Shown: positions 1 through 7,759 of the stretch, piece after piece
Layout: every line of letters starts with the position of its first letter
How positions within the stretch are numbered: position 1 is the first letter of the stretch
Assembly: GCA_902789225.1 (NCBI GenBank)
Contig: CADANC010000012.1
Coordinates: 1 to 35,735 of the forward strand
Reading direction: 5' to 3'
DNA: 35,735 nt
DNA from: an uncultured Erysipelotrichaceae bacterium
GTDB lineage: Bacteria > Bacillota_I > Bacilli_A > RF39 > UBA660
The notes under the pieces: model-generated
Databases searched by the model: none
What the model saw: only the letters and a program-made list of their open reading frames with translations
What the model was told of the DNA's origin: nothing
Program-made: the position numbers and the translations under genes

Positions 1-1
1 A

Positions 2-1372
2 ATAATAGAACAATTCAAAGAAAAAAATAAAACAGGAAAAGCAATAGTAGATATAAGAGGAGAAAACATCGTAGATAGAATAGGAAATAAATTAGATCCT
101 GCTACGTCACTTGAACAATGTTATTATTACTATGATAATGCAGCTCCAAAAATGGAAATAAAAATAACAGGAAATACTACAGGAAGAGAATATAGTACAA
201 ATTCAAATGAATGGATAAGAGAACCAATTACAACAACAGTAACAGTAACAGATAAGACTCCAAATGATATATATTCAGGAATAGATATGAACTCATTTAA
301 AAACTCAAATATAAGTGGAGCTAAATTATCAAAGAAAGATGAAAACACTGGAATACATACATATACACTAGTTGATACAAATAGAAAACAAACTGATGAA
401 TATAAAGTCTGTGATAAAGTAGGGAATTGTGTATCACAAAAAGTAATAATAAGAGTAGATACGACTTATCCTACATGCACAAGTAGAGATGGAGATCCTA
501 ACTGGAGAAACACGAATATAACAATATATGGAGATTGTAAAGATAATGGAAATCCAGCATTTTACTCAGATTGTGTTAAAAAAGTATATTCACAAAAATA
601 TTCGGACGAACAATCAATTACTAACGCCACAGCTGGTGAAGCCTGTGATAATGCAGGAAACTGTGTAACATGTAGCCAAGATCAACCAGTCCATATAGAT
701 AAAACAAGACCAAATTGTACAACAGATGGAGAAACAACTGACTGGGCAACAACAAGAACAATAAAATATAATTGTGAAGATCCAGAAAGTCACGGCGTAA
801 GAAGTAATTGTACACAAACTACATCTGAGACAATAACATATGAATCTACAACAAAAGCAACATCAAAGACATGGAATATAAGAGATAATGCAGGAAATCC
901 AAGAACATGTACTAAAAGCAATGTTGAAGTATATGTGGATATTTCACCTCCAATTTGTTCTTATGAAGTAAAAAATCAAAAAAGTCCTGGTAATCCAGCA
1001 ACAATAAATTTCACTTGTAAAGATGAAGATAGTGGAGTAGGACTTTTTACCCCATATGCAGCATGGTTTAGTGCAGATGCAAAAACATATCCGTATAAGT
1101 GTGAAAACAGGGCACACCTTCTTTGTGAAACTTCAGTAACAATAAAAGTAAGTACATGTGATAAATGTCCTGAGGATTGCTGTAATCCTGGCTGGTATTT
1201 AGAAGACGGTCAATGCTGTACAAAAAATGGGGGACTTGCAAGTGTTAGAGCGTGTGACTCTCCAAAAACATGTTATACTGCAAAATGTACTTCAGCAAAA
1301 TATTGCGGTTATGAAGTAAGTGCAGGTGGTGGAGCAGCAGGTGGACATATACCAGGAATGAATAGACAATAA
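2..1372 (+). CDS. Cysteine-rich tandem-repeat surface protein, 5' partial
   Basis: The reading frame is open from base 2, so the first internal ATG (152) is not the start and the gene begins outside the window. At least 456 residues are visible. Numbering from the ATG at 152, the motifs VDTTYPTC (102), IDKTRPNC (182) and VDISPPIC (262) are exactly 80 residues apart. Each is preceded by a CDxxGNC-like motif (CDKVGNC, CDNAGNC, RDNAGNP). This pattern fits tandem Ig-like extracellular domains closed by disulfides. The last ~75 residues before a Gly/Ala-rich tail hold about 12 cysteines, including adjacent CC pairs. No LPXTG motif or C-terminal membrane anchor is present. The missing N-terminus may be prepilin-like, as in the gene at 6817, but that is inference. 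The ligand and function are unknown. Confidence 0.8.
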   Translation: MIEQFKEKNKTGKAIVDIRGENIVDRIGNKLDPATSLEQCYYYYDNAAPKMEIKITGNTTGREYSTNSNEWIREPITTTVTVTDKTPNDIYSGIDMNSFKNSNISGAKLSKKDENTGIHTYTLVDTNRKQTDEYKVCDKVGNCVSQKVIIRVDTTYPTCTSRDGDPNWRNTNITIYGDCKDNGNPAFYSDCVKKVYSQKYSDEQSITNATAGEACDNAGNCVTCSQDQPVHIDKTRPNCTTDGETTDWATTRTIKYNCEDPESHGVRSNCTQTTSETITYESTTKATSKTWNIRDNAGNPRTCTKSNVEVYVDISPPICSYEVKNQKSPGNPATINFTCKDEDSGVGLFTPYAAWFSADAKTYPYKCENRAHLLCETSVTIKVSTCDKCPEDCCNPGWYLEDGQCCTKNGGLASVRACDSPKTCYTAKCTSAKYCGYEVSAGGGAAGGHIPGMNRQ

Positions 1373-1378
1373 ACTATA

Positions 1379-1405
1379 GAATAGATATTAAAATCTATTC
1401 TTTTT
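1379..1405 (+). terminator. Rho-independent terminator after surface protein
   Basis: An 8-bp perfect stem, GAATAGAT (1379-1386) with ATCTATTC (1393-1400), has a 6-nt loop and is followed by five T. It lies 6 bases after the stop codon. Confidence 0.8.
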
Positions 1406-1431
1406 CTATCAGTAAATTTTTTGTAAAATTG

Positions 1432-1460
1432 TTGAAATATAAGGAAGTTTTAATTATAAT
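1432..1460 (+). promoter_or_regulatory. Sigma-A promoter of parE-parC
   Basis: TTGAAA (1432-1437), a 17-base spacer and TATAAT (1455-1460) form a near-consensus vegetative promoter 33 bases upstream of the parE start. The Shine-Dalgarno AGGAGTG is at 1480-1486. Confidence 0.8.
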
Positions 1461-1493
1461 AAGAAATGATTGTAGATTTAGGAGTGATAATTA

Positions 1494-3389
1494 ATGGCAT
1501 ATGATGAGAAGTCAATAAAAGTACTAGAGGGTTTAGAAGCGGTTAGAAAAAGACCTGGTATGTATATTGGTTCAACAGATAAACGTGGTTTGCATCATCT
1601 AATCTGGGAGATAGTAGATAATGCGATAGATGAAGCCATTAATGGGTTTGGTGATTATATAAAAGTCACTCTACATAAAGATGGATCTGTTTCAGTAGAA
1701 GACCATGGTCGTGGTCTACCAGTAGGAATGCATGAAACTGGAAAATCTACTCCAGAAGTAATCTTTACTGTTCTTCATGCAGGAGGAAAGTTTGATAATT
1801 CTGGTTATAAGGTATCAGGTGGTCTTCACGGAGTAGGAGCAAGTGTAGTAAATGCTCTATCATCATGGTGTGAAGTAACAATAAAAAAAGATAAAGGTGA
1901 ATACTTTATTAGATTTGAAAATGGCGGTCATACTAAAAAGCCATTAGAAAAAATAGCAACTACTAATAAAACGGGAACAACAGTAAGATTTTTACCAGAT
2001 CCAGAAATCTTTTCAACAACAACTTTCTCATATTCAACTATATGTGAAAGAATGCAAGAAAGTGCTTTTTTAATTAAAAACTTAACAATAGAAGTAATAG
2101 ATGAAATAAATGAAAGAGAATCAAAATTCAATTATGAAAGAGGAATAGAAGAATTTGTAGAAGATTTAAATGAAGATAAAACTCCTCTTCATAAAGTATA
2201 TTCATTTGTAGGAGAAAAAGATAAAATTGAAGTAGAAATTGCTATGCAATATACTGAGTCATACAATGAAAATATTGTTTCATTTGTAAATAATGTTAAA
2301 ACTATAGATGGTGGATCTCATGAAGTAGGATTTAAAACTGCCTTAACTAAAGTATTTAATGAATATGCTAAAAATAATAATTTATTTAAAGGAAATAATA
2401 CATTTGAAGGTAGTGATGTTAGAGAAGGACTAACTGCTATTATTAGTTTAAAAGTTCCTGAAAACTTGCTTCAATTTGAAGGACAAACTAAAGGAAAATT
2501 AGGTACTCCTCAAGCAAGAACAGTAGTAGAAAATCTAACTACAGAAAACTTAAAAATGTATTTAGAAGAAAATAGAATAATTGCTGAACAAATAATAGAT
2601 AAATCTCTAAAGAGTAAAAATGCTAGAGAAGCAGCTAAAAAAGCAAGAGAACAAGCAAGATCTGGTAACAAGAAAAATGCTAAAGATAGATCAATATCAG
2701 GCAAACTAGCTCAAGCTCAAAGTAAAGACAAAACAAAAAAAGAATTATTCTTAGTCGAGGGAGATTCTGCAGGAGGTTCTGCTAAACAAGGTAGAGATAG
2801 AAGGTATCAAGCAATACTTCCATTAAGAGGAAAAGTTCTTAATGCAGAAAAAACTAAAGAAGATGATATGCTTCGTAATGAAGAAATCAATACCATGATT
2901 TATACAATTGGAGCAGGATATGGAGCAAACTTCGATATAAATGACTGTGAATACTCAAAAGTAATAATAATGAGCGATGCTGATGAAGACGGAGGTCACA
3001 TCCAATGTCTTTTGATGACTTTCTTTTATAGATATATGAGACCATTAATAGATGATGGAAGATTGTATGTTGCTCTTCCACCACTATTTAAAATTCAAAG
3101 CGGTAAAGATATAGAATATGCTTATACTGTAGAAGAAATGCAAGAAAAATCTAAAGGTAAAAAATGTGAAATCCAAAGATATAAAGGTTTAGGTGAAATG
3201 AACGCCGACCAATTATGTGAAACAACTATGAAGCCAGGTAGCAGAACACTAATTAGAGTAAATATAGAAGATGCTCAATTAGCTGAAAAAAGAGTTAAAA
3301 TACTAATGGGTGATGATGTACCACCTAGAAAAGAATGGATAGAAGAAAACGTAGAATTTACATTAGAAGATGACTATCAAATAAATTAG
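1494..3389 (+). CDS. parE: DNA topoisomerase IV subunit B (ParE)
   Basis: This is the ATPase subunit of topoisomerase IV, which decatenates and relaxes DNA with ParC. The 631 residues run from the GHKL ATPase (VDNAIDEA, SGGLHGVGASVVNAL) through a transducer to the TOPRIM domain, with EGDSAGGSA at 422-430 and the metal-binding DADED at 495-499. The N-terminal IGSTDKRGLHHL and the lysine/arginine-rich stretch before TOPRIM resemble Gram-positive ParE more than GyrB, and ParC follows after only 14 bases. The TOPRIM motif reads DADEDGGHI, where GyrB/ParE usually have DAD(V/T)DGAHI; the three acidic residues are kept. The ATG start is supported by AGGAGTG seven bases upstream. GyrB is the alternative call, but the whole-length resemblance favours ParE. 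Confidence 0.9.
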   Translation: MAYDEKSIKVLEGLEAVRKRPGMYIGSTDKRGLHHLIWEIVDNAIDEAINGFGDYIKVTLHKDGSVSVEDHGRGLPVGMHETGKSTPEVIFTVLHAGGKFDNSGYKVSGGLHGVGASVVNALSSWCEVTIKKDKGEYFIRFENGGHTKKPLEKIATTNKTGTTVRFLPDPEIFSTTTFSYSTICERMQESAFLIKNLTIEVIDEINERESKFNYERGIEEFVEDLNEDKTPLHKVYSFVGEKDKIEVEIAMQYTESYNENIVSFVNNVKTIDGGSHEVGFKTALTKVFNEYAKNNNLFKGNNTFEGSDVREGLTAIISLKVPENLLQFEGQTKGKLGTPQARTVVENLTTENLKMYLEENRIIAEQIIDKSLKSKNAREAAKKAREQARSGNKKNAKDRSISGKLAQAQSKDKTKKELFLVEGDSAGGSAKQGRDRRYQAILPLRGKVLNAEKTKEDDMLRNEEINTMIYTIGAGYGANFDINDCEYSKVIIMSDADEDGGHIQCLLMTFFYRYMRPLIDDGRLYVALPPLFKIQSGKDIEYAYTVEEMQEKSKGKKCEIQRYKGLGEMNADQLCETTMKPGSRTLIRVNIEDAQLAEKRVKILMGDDVPPRKEWIEENVEFTLEDDYQIN

Positions 3390-3403
3390 AAAGAGGGTAA
3401 ACT

Positions 3404-5932
3404 ATGCCAAAGAAGAAAACTGAAACACAAGAAGTAATTGAAAAAATATTTGACTATACCCTAGAAGATATAATGGGTGAACGTTTTGGATCATATTCAA
3501 AATATATTATTCAAGAACGTGCTATTCCAGATGCTAGAGATGGATTAAAACCTGTACAAAGACGTATCCTATATTCAATGCATAGAGAAAAGAATACTTA
3601 TGATAAAGGATATAGAAAAAGTGCTAAGACAGTCGGAGATGTAATAGGTAATTTCCATCCACATGGTGATACATCTATCTATGAAGCAATGGTTAGAATG
3701 AGTCAACCATGGAAAACTCGTCTTCCATATATAGATATGCATGGAAACAATGGTTCAATAGATGGTGATGGTCCAGCTGCTTATCGTTATACAGAAGCGA
3801 GATTATCTAAAATAGCAAATGAAATGCTAAGAGATATAGACAGAGATACAGTTGATTTTGCTCCTAACTTTGATGATACTGTTATGGAACCAACTGTTCT
3901 ACCTGCGAGATTTCCAGCATTATTAGTTTATGGATCACAAGGTATATCTGCAGGATATGCAACAAATATACCAACTCATAATTTAAATGAAATAGTAGAC
4001 GCCGCAATCTATCGTATAGAAAATCCTAATTCTACATTAGAAGAATTAATGCAAATAGTAAAAGGACCAGACTTCCCAACTGGAGGTATAGTTGAAGGAT
4101 TAGAAGGGCTAAAAGAAGCATATACAACAGGTAAAGGTAGAATTATCATCAAATCAAGATATACTATTGAAGAAGAAAAAGGAAATAAAAGAATTGTAAT
4201 TACAGAAATTCCATTTGAAGTTAATAAAGCTCTTATGGTTAAAAAAATAGATGACATAAGAATAGATAAAAAGATAGATGGAATTATAGAAGTAAGAGAT
4301 GAATCAACTAGTGATGTAAGAGTAGTAATTGATGTTAGAAAAACAGCTGATGTAGATTTAATTATTAAATATTTACTTAAAAATACAGATATGCAAATTA
4401 GCTATAACTATAATGTTGTTGCTATATTAAATAAAAGACCTAAACTATTAGGATTAGCTGATTGCTTAGATGCCTTCTTAGCACATCAAAAAGAAGTAAT
4501 AAGAAGAAGATCTGAATTTGATTTAAAACATGCAAAAGCAAGATATCATATAGTAGAAGGATTAATCAAATGTATTTCTATATTAGATGAAGTAATAAGA
4601 GTAATTAGAGAATCTAAAAATAGAGCAGATTCAAAACAAAATTTAATTGATAAATTTGGTTTTACTCCAGAACAATCAGAAGCAATTATTACATTACAAT
4701 TATATAGATTATCCAATACAGATGTAGTTGCCTTACAAGAAGAAAAAGAAAAATTAGAAACTCTAATTCAAGGATTATTAGAAATACTAGGTAATGAGAA
4801 GAAACTACAATCAGTAATGAAGAGAGAATTAAAAGAAATTAATAAAGAGTATGTTACTCCAAGATTAACTGATATAAGAGAAGAAATAACTGAAATTAAG
4901 ATAGATACAGAACAAATGATTCCAAAAGAAGATGTAATAGTACTATTAACAAAAGATGGATATATTAAACGTACTTCTTTAAGAAGTTATCAATCATCAG
5001 CTGATGAAGACTTAACTATTAAAGAAAATGATTATGTTATAGGTAAATATAATATGAATACAAAAGATACATTCTTAGTATTTACTAATTATGGTAATTA
5101 TCTACATTTACCTGTATATACTATTCCAGATTTAAAATGGAAAGATATGCCTAAACATATATCTAATTTAGTAGCATTATCTCCTGGAGAAGAGGTAATA
5201 GGATGTATTTCTGCATATGACTTTAATAAAAAGACAAATATAATTATAGGAACAGCTAAAGGAATGATAAAGAAAACTCCATTATCATCATTTAAGCAAA
5301 CTAGATATAATAAACCAATTACATGTATGAAATTAAAAGATGGAGATAAAGTAATAGGAGTTGTAGAAGGAACTAAACCTTATATTATGTTATCTACAAA
5401 TTCAGGATATGGATTAACTTTTAATATTGAAGAGATTTCAGAAGTAGGACTAAAGACTAGTGGTGTTAAATCAATGTCTCTAAAAGGTGATGAGATTAAC
5501 TCTATTAATAACTTCTCATATGAAACAGATGAATTCATCGTATTAGTTACAGATAGAGGCACAGGTAAAAGAATTAGATTAAGTGAATTACCTGCAATGG
5601 CAAGAGCAAGAAGAGGATTACAAATAATAAGAGAAGTAAAGAAGTCTCCTTATACAGTTATAGGTACAATTATTTCTACAAATAAAGATTCTATAGGATA
5701 TAGGACTGATACTATTAATGAAATAAAAGTAACAGAATTACCTATTGCAGATAGATATTCTACAGGCACACAAATATCTAAAAACACTATTAATGCTATC
5801 TTTAAAGTATCTAAATTAGAAGAAAATGAAGAAGAAATAATACAAGAAGAATTACCTATACCACAAACAAAAGAAATATCATTAGAAGAAATAGATGATA
5901 AATTAATGACAATAGATGACTTTCTAAAATAG
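3404..5932 (+). CDS. parC: DNA topoisomerase IV subunit A (ParC)
   Basis: This is the DNA breakage-reunion subunit that pairs with ParE. The winged-helix/tower region carries the catalytic tyrosine Y129 in AAYRYTEARL, which forms the covalent link to DNA. The quinolone-resistance-determining region is HPHGDTSIYEA (85-95), with Thr90 at the usual Ser site and Glu94 at the acidic site. A C-terminal beta-pinwheel of degenerate repeats follows (about residue 500 onward), without a GyrA box (QRRGGKG), which supports ParC over GyrA. The length of 842 residues is slightly longer than typical ParC, with an acidic C-terminal tail. It is co-transcribed with parE (14-base gap, AGAGGG ribosome site). A terminator overlaps its stop codon. 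Confidence 0.9.
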   Translation: MPKKKTETQEVIEKIFDYTLEDIMGERFGSYSKYIIQERAIPDARDGLKPVQRRILYSMHREKNTYDKGYRKSAKTVGDVIGNFHPHGDTSIYEAMVRMSQPWKTRLPYIDMHGNNGSIDGDGPAAYRYTEARLSKIANEMLRDIDRDTVDFAPNFDDTVMEPTVLPARFPALLVYGSQGISAGYATNIPTHNLNEIVDAAIYRIENPNSTLEELMQIVKGPDFPTGGIVEGLEGLKEAYTTGKGRIIIKSRYTIEEEKGNKRIVITEIPFEVNKALMVKKIDDIRIDKKIDGIIEVRDESTSDVRVVIDVRKTADVDLIIKYLLKNTDMQISYNYNVVAILNKRPKLLGLADCLDAFLAHQKEVIRRRSEFDLKHAKARYHIVEGLIKCISILDEVIRVIRESKNRADSKQNLIDKFGFTPEQSEAIITLQLYRLSNTDVVALQEEKEKLETLIQGLLEILGNEKKLQSVMKRELKEINKEYVTPRLTDIREEITEIKIDTEQMIPKEDVIVLLTKDGYIKRTSLRSYQSSADEDLTIKENDYVIGKYNMNTKDTFLVFTNYGNYLHLPVYTIPDLKWKDMPKHISNLVALSPGEEVIGCISAYDFNKKTNIIIGTAKGMIKKTPLSSFKQTRYNKPITCMKLKDGDKVIGVVEGTKPYIMLSTNSGYGLTFNIEEISEVGLKTSGVKSMSLKGDEINSINNFSYETDEFIVLVTDRGTGKRIRLSELPAMARARRGLQIIREVKKSPYTVIGTIISTNKDSIGYRTDTINEIKVTELPIADRYSTGTQISKNTINAIFKVSKLEENEEEIIQEELPIPQTKEISLEEIDDKLMTIDDFLK

Positions 5933-5941
5933 TCATCTTTT
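5915..5941 (+). terminator. Terminator overlapping the parC stop
   Basis: The stem GATGACT (5915-5921) pairs with AGTCATC (5931-5937), followed by four T. The left arm lies inside the last parC codons and the stop codon falls at the loop/right-arm boundary. Confidence 0.65.
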
Positions 5942-5949
5942 CCTATTTA

Positions 5950-5958
5950 TGATAAAAT
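5950..5958 (+). promoter_or_regulatory. Extended -10 promoter, possible leaderless start
   Basis: TG-A-TAAAAT is an extended -10 element whose expected start point, 6-8 bases downstream, falls on or next to the ATG at 5965. No Shine-Dalgarno is visible between them. It directly follows the parC terminator. Confidence 0.5.
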
Positions 5959-5964
5959 ATAAAT

Positions 5965-6249
5965 ATGAATGAATTAATGGAATTAGTAGACAATTTAAAA
6001 AAAGAATTAGATATGACTAAAGAGGTACAAGATATTAAAGATTACAATAAAAAAATATCTAAAGATAAAGACTTATTATCTAAAATAAAAAAATATAATG
6101 ATACAAAAGATGAATCATTAAAAAAAGAAATATTATCTAATAAACTATTTAATGAATATAAAGAAAAAGAAATTGATTTTAATATATTAATTCTAAAAAT
6201 TAATAAAGAATTAAAAAGAATTAGTACTAAAAAAGGATGTAGTCTATGA
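5965..6249 (+). CDS. ylbF: YlbF-like regulator family protein
   Basis: This small, lysine-rich, entirely helical protein of 94 residues has no cysteine cluster or membrane segment. Composition and length fit the YlbF/YmcA (Com_YlbF) family, whose Bacillus members form the Ric complex linked to RNase Y and mRNA maturation. The context is supportive: in Bacillus ylbF lies just upstream of ylbH (rsmD), and here it overlaps rsmD by four bases (ATGA). The intervening ylbG is absent. The ATG has no ribosome site and sits at the predicted transcription start, so translation may be leaderless. The family call rests on synteny and gross features, not on a strong motif. A C-terminal KKGCSL is present. 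Confidence 0.6.
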   Translation: MNELMELVDNLKKELDMTKEVQDIKDYNKKISKDKDLLSKIKKYNDTKDESLKKEILSNKLFNEYKEKEIDFNILILKINKELKRISTKKGCSL

Positions 6250-6788
6250 AAGTAGTAGCAGGATTATATAAAGGAAGAAATATTGAAGGATATAATATAG
6301 AAGGAACTAGACCAACCCAAGATAGAGTTAAAGAAAATCTATTCAATATAATTAATGAAAGTATTCAAGATAAAGTAGTTTTAGATTTATTTTCTGGATC
6401 AGGCAATCTAGCAATAGAATCATTAAGTAGAGGAGCAAAGTTTGCTTATCTAGTAGATAATAATAATAAATCAATTAATATAATAAAGAAAAATATTAAT
6501 AATATAGGAATTACTAATTGTAAAATAATAAATTCTAATTATAAAGATGCTCTTAATTATTTAATAGATAATAATATTAAATTAGACATAATATTTTTAG
6601 ACCCACCATATAAAACAAATTATATAGAAGAAAGCATAAATATTATCATAAATAATAATTTATTGAATGATAAAGGATTAATTATATGTGAATCAGATAG
6701 TATAGATAAAATAGTCTATCCAGAAGAATTGAAATGTATAAAAGATAAAAAATATGGAGATAAATACATAATAATTTTAAAAATATGA
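6246..6788 (+). CDS. rsmD: 16S rRNA (guanine(966)-N2)-methyltransferase RsmD
   Basis: This SAM-dependent methyltransferase modifies G966 of 16S rRNA in the 30S subunit. The 180 residues show the RsmD N-terminus (VVAGLYKGRNI, then TRPTQDRVKENLFN), the SAM-binding motif I VLDLFSGSGNLAIE at about 45-58, and the catalytic DPPY at 119-122. The length is normal for the family. Its ATG overlaps the ylbF stop (ATGA), so translation is probably coupled. In Bacillus the orthologue ylbH has the same neighbour. The stop codon region overlaps the extended -10 of the next gene. Confidence 0.93.
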   Translation: MKVVAGLYKGRNIEGYNIEGTRPTQDRVKENLFNIINESIQDKVVLDLFSGSGNLAIESLSRGAKFAYLVDNNNKSINIIKKNINNIGITNCKIINSNYKDALNYLIDNNIKLDIIFLDPPYKTNYIEESINIIINNNLLNDKGLIICESDSIDKIVYPEELKCIKDKKYGDKYIIILKI

Positions 6789-6794
6789 TACAAT
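6786..6794 (+). promoter_or_regulatory. Extended -10 promoter of prepilin-like gene
   Basis: TG-A-TACAAT overlaps the rsmD stop codon. The predicted start near 6801 gives a leader of about 16 bases with AGAGGG at 6806-6811. Confidence 0.5.
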
Positions 6795-6816
6795 AGTATA
6801 AGAATAGAGGGTATAT

Positions 6817-7638
6817 ATGAATAATAAAGGATTTGCAGTATCTACAATTTTATATGGCTTATCAATAATGGGATTTTTAATAGTATTAGTATTAATAGGT
6901 TTAATGGCATCAAATAGATCAAATACAAAAGATTTTGTTATGCAAGTAGAAGATGAATTAAATAGATTTTCATCAAAACAAACAGAAATAATGCCTTATA
7001 AAGATAATCACGGCAATATTATTACTAACTATCCGCAAGAATATTTTACAATGGATGGAACAAATGCATACTGGTACAAAATAGAACTATGGAATGGAAA
7101 CACTTATAAAAGTTCTACGTTTAAAATTAGTGCAAATACATTAATATTTTTCTACATTGGAAATGGAGAAGATATTCCTACAATTGCATGCTTAGATGGT
7201 GAGGCAAGGGAAAATTGTAAAGCTGAAAATAATAATTTAATAATGTCAACTGGAGGAGCAGGAAGTACTGGAATAATCTCTCAATCATCTGATGCAGGAG
7301 ATGGTGATACTAGAGCAGTTGATACAAATAGTAAAAATAATTATTCATTTACATACGCTCATTATGATCGAAAGGTAAGAGTTTCACTATCATCAATGGA
7401 TGAAACTGGGGGATTTTTAGAACATCCAAACAGTAATATAGCCGGAGTTTTCTATATAAGAAATGGTGATGGTGATAAAGTATATAGTTGCAGTGGAACA
7501 TCTGTTAATTATAATGCTTCTTTTACAGGGAACCAAGACCAACAATGGACGATAATAGATGGAGAAGCGACTAATGTTAAATATAAAGATTGTAAAACTA
7601 ACTATAATGGACAACTAACTAATAACGCATTATTCTAG
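6817..7638 (+). CDS. Prepilin-like secreted/surface protein
   Basis: The 273-residue protein starts MNNKGF followed by a ~24-residue hydrophobic helix (AVSTILYGLSIMGFLIVLVL). That is the layout of a type IV prepilin: a short basic leader, predicted cleavage after Gly5 and Phe at +1. The +5 position is Thr instead of the usual Glu. After the helix come a polar linker and a globular part rich in Asn, Gly, Ser and Thr, with two cysteine pairs (ACLDGEARENC; YSCSG and KYKDC). No pilus assembly gene is in the window, so it may be a pseudopilin or a surface protein anchored by this helix. It has its own promoter and a strong terminator overlapping the stop. The exact function is unknown. Confidence 0.7.
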   Translation: MNNKGFAVSTILYGLSIMGFLIVLVLIGLMASNRSNTKDFVMQVEDELNRFSSKQTEIMPYKDNHGNIITNYPQEYFTMDGTNAYWYKIELWNGNTYKSSTFKISANTLIFFYIGNGEDIPTIACLDGEARENCKAENNNLIMSTGGAGSTGIISQSSDAGDGDTRAVDTNSKNNYSFTYAHYDRKVRVSLSSMDETGGFLEHPNSNIAGVFYIRNGDGDKVYSCSGTSVNYNASFTGNQDQQWTIIDGEATNVKYKDCKTNYNGQLTNNALF

Positions 7639-7663
7639 TAGTATTTTTACTACTAGTTTTTTT
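7635..7663 (+). terminator. Terminator after prepilin-like gene
   Basis: The 9-bp perfect stem CTAGTAGTA (7635-7643) / TACTACTAG (7648-7656) has a TTTT loop and a seven-T tail. The stop codon lies in the left arm. Confidence 0.85.
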
Positions 7664-7676
7664 ATTACAAAAAAAA

Positions 7677-7703
7677 TTAGCACAATGACTTGACAAGTGC
7701 TAA
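7677..7703 (+). promoter_or_regulatory. CIRCE operator 1 (HrcA site)
   Basis: TTAGCAC and GTGCTAA are arranged as the 27-bp CIRCE inverted repeat (9-9-9), with the inner TC/GA of the consensus replaced by AA/AA. The -35 hexamer TTGACA lies within its spacer. Confidence 0.85.
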
Positions 7704-7718
7704 AAATAATAATACAAT
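7690..7718 (+). promoter_or_regulatory. Promoter of the hrcA-dnaK cluster
   Basis: A perfect -35 TTGACA (7690-7695), a 17-base spacer and TACAAT (7713-7718). It starts inside CIRCE 1, and transcription would begin inside CIRCE 2. Confidence 0.88.
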
Positions 7719-7722
7719 ACTA

Positions 7723-7749
7723 TTAGCACTAGGGAATTATAAGTGCTAG
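7723..7749 (+). promoter_or_regulatory. CIRCE operator 2 (HrcA site)
   Basis: TTAGCACTA, nine bases, AAGTGCTAG: a second 27-bp CIRCE covering the predicted transcription start. Its last bases overlap the AGGAGG ribosome site (7748-7753) of hrcA. Confidence 0.88.
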
Positions 7750-7759
7750 GAGGAAGGCT

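Noticed and set aside
152-1372. Start of the first gene at the ATG at 152
   Set aside because: The frame stays open back to base 2 and there is no ribosome site before 152, so the gene is truncated by the window edge.
1494-5932. gyrB-gyrA instead of parE-parC
   Set aside because: There is no GyrA box in the C-terminal pinwheel, the ParE N-terminus is of Gram-positive ParE type, and no dnaA/dnaN/recF neighbours are present.
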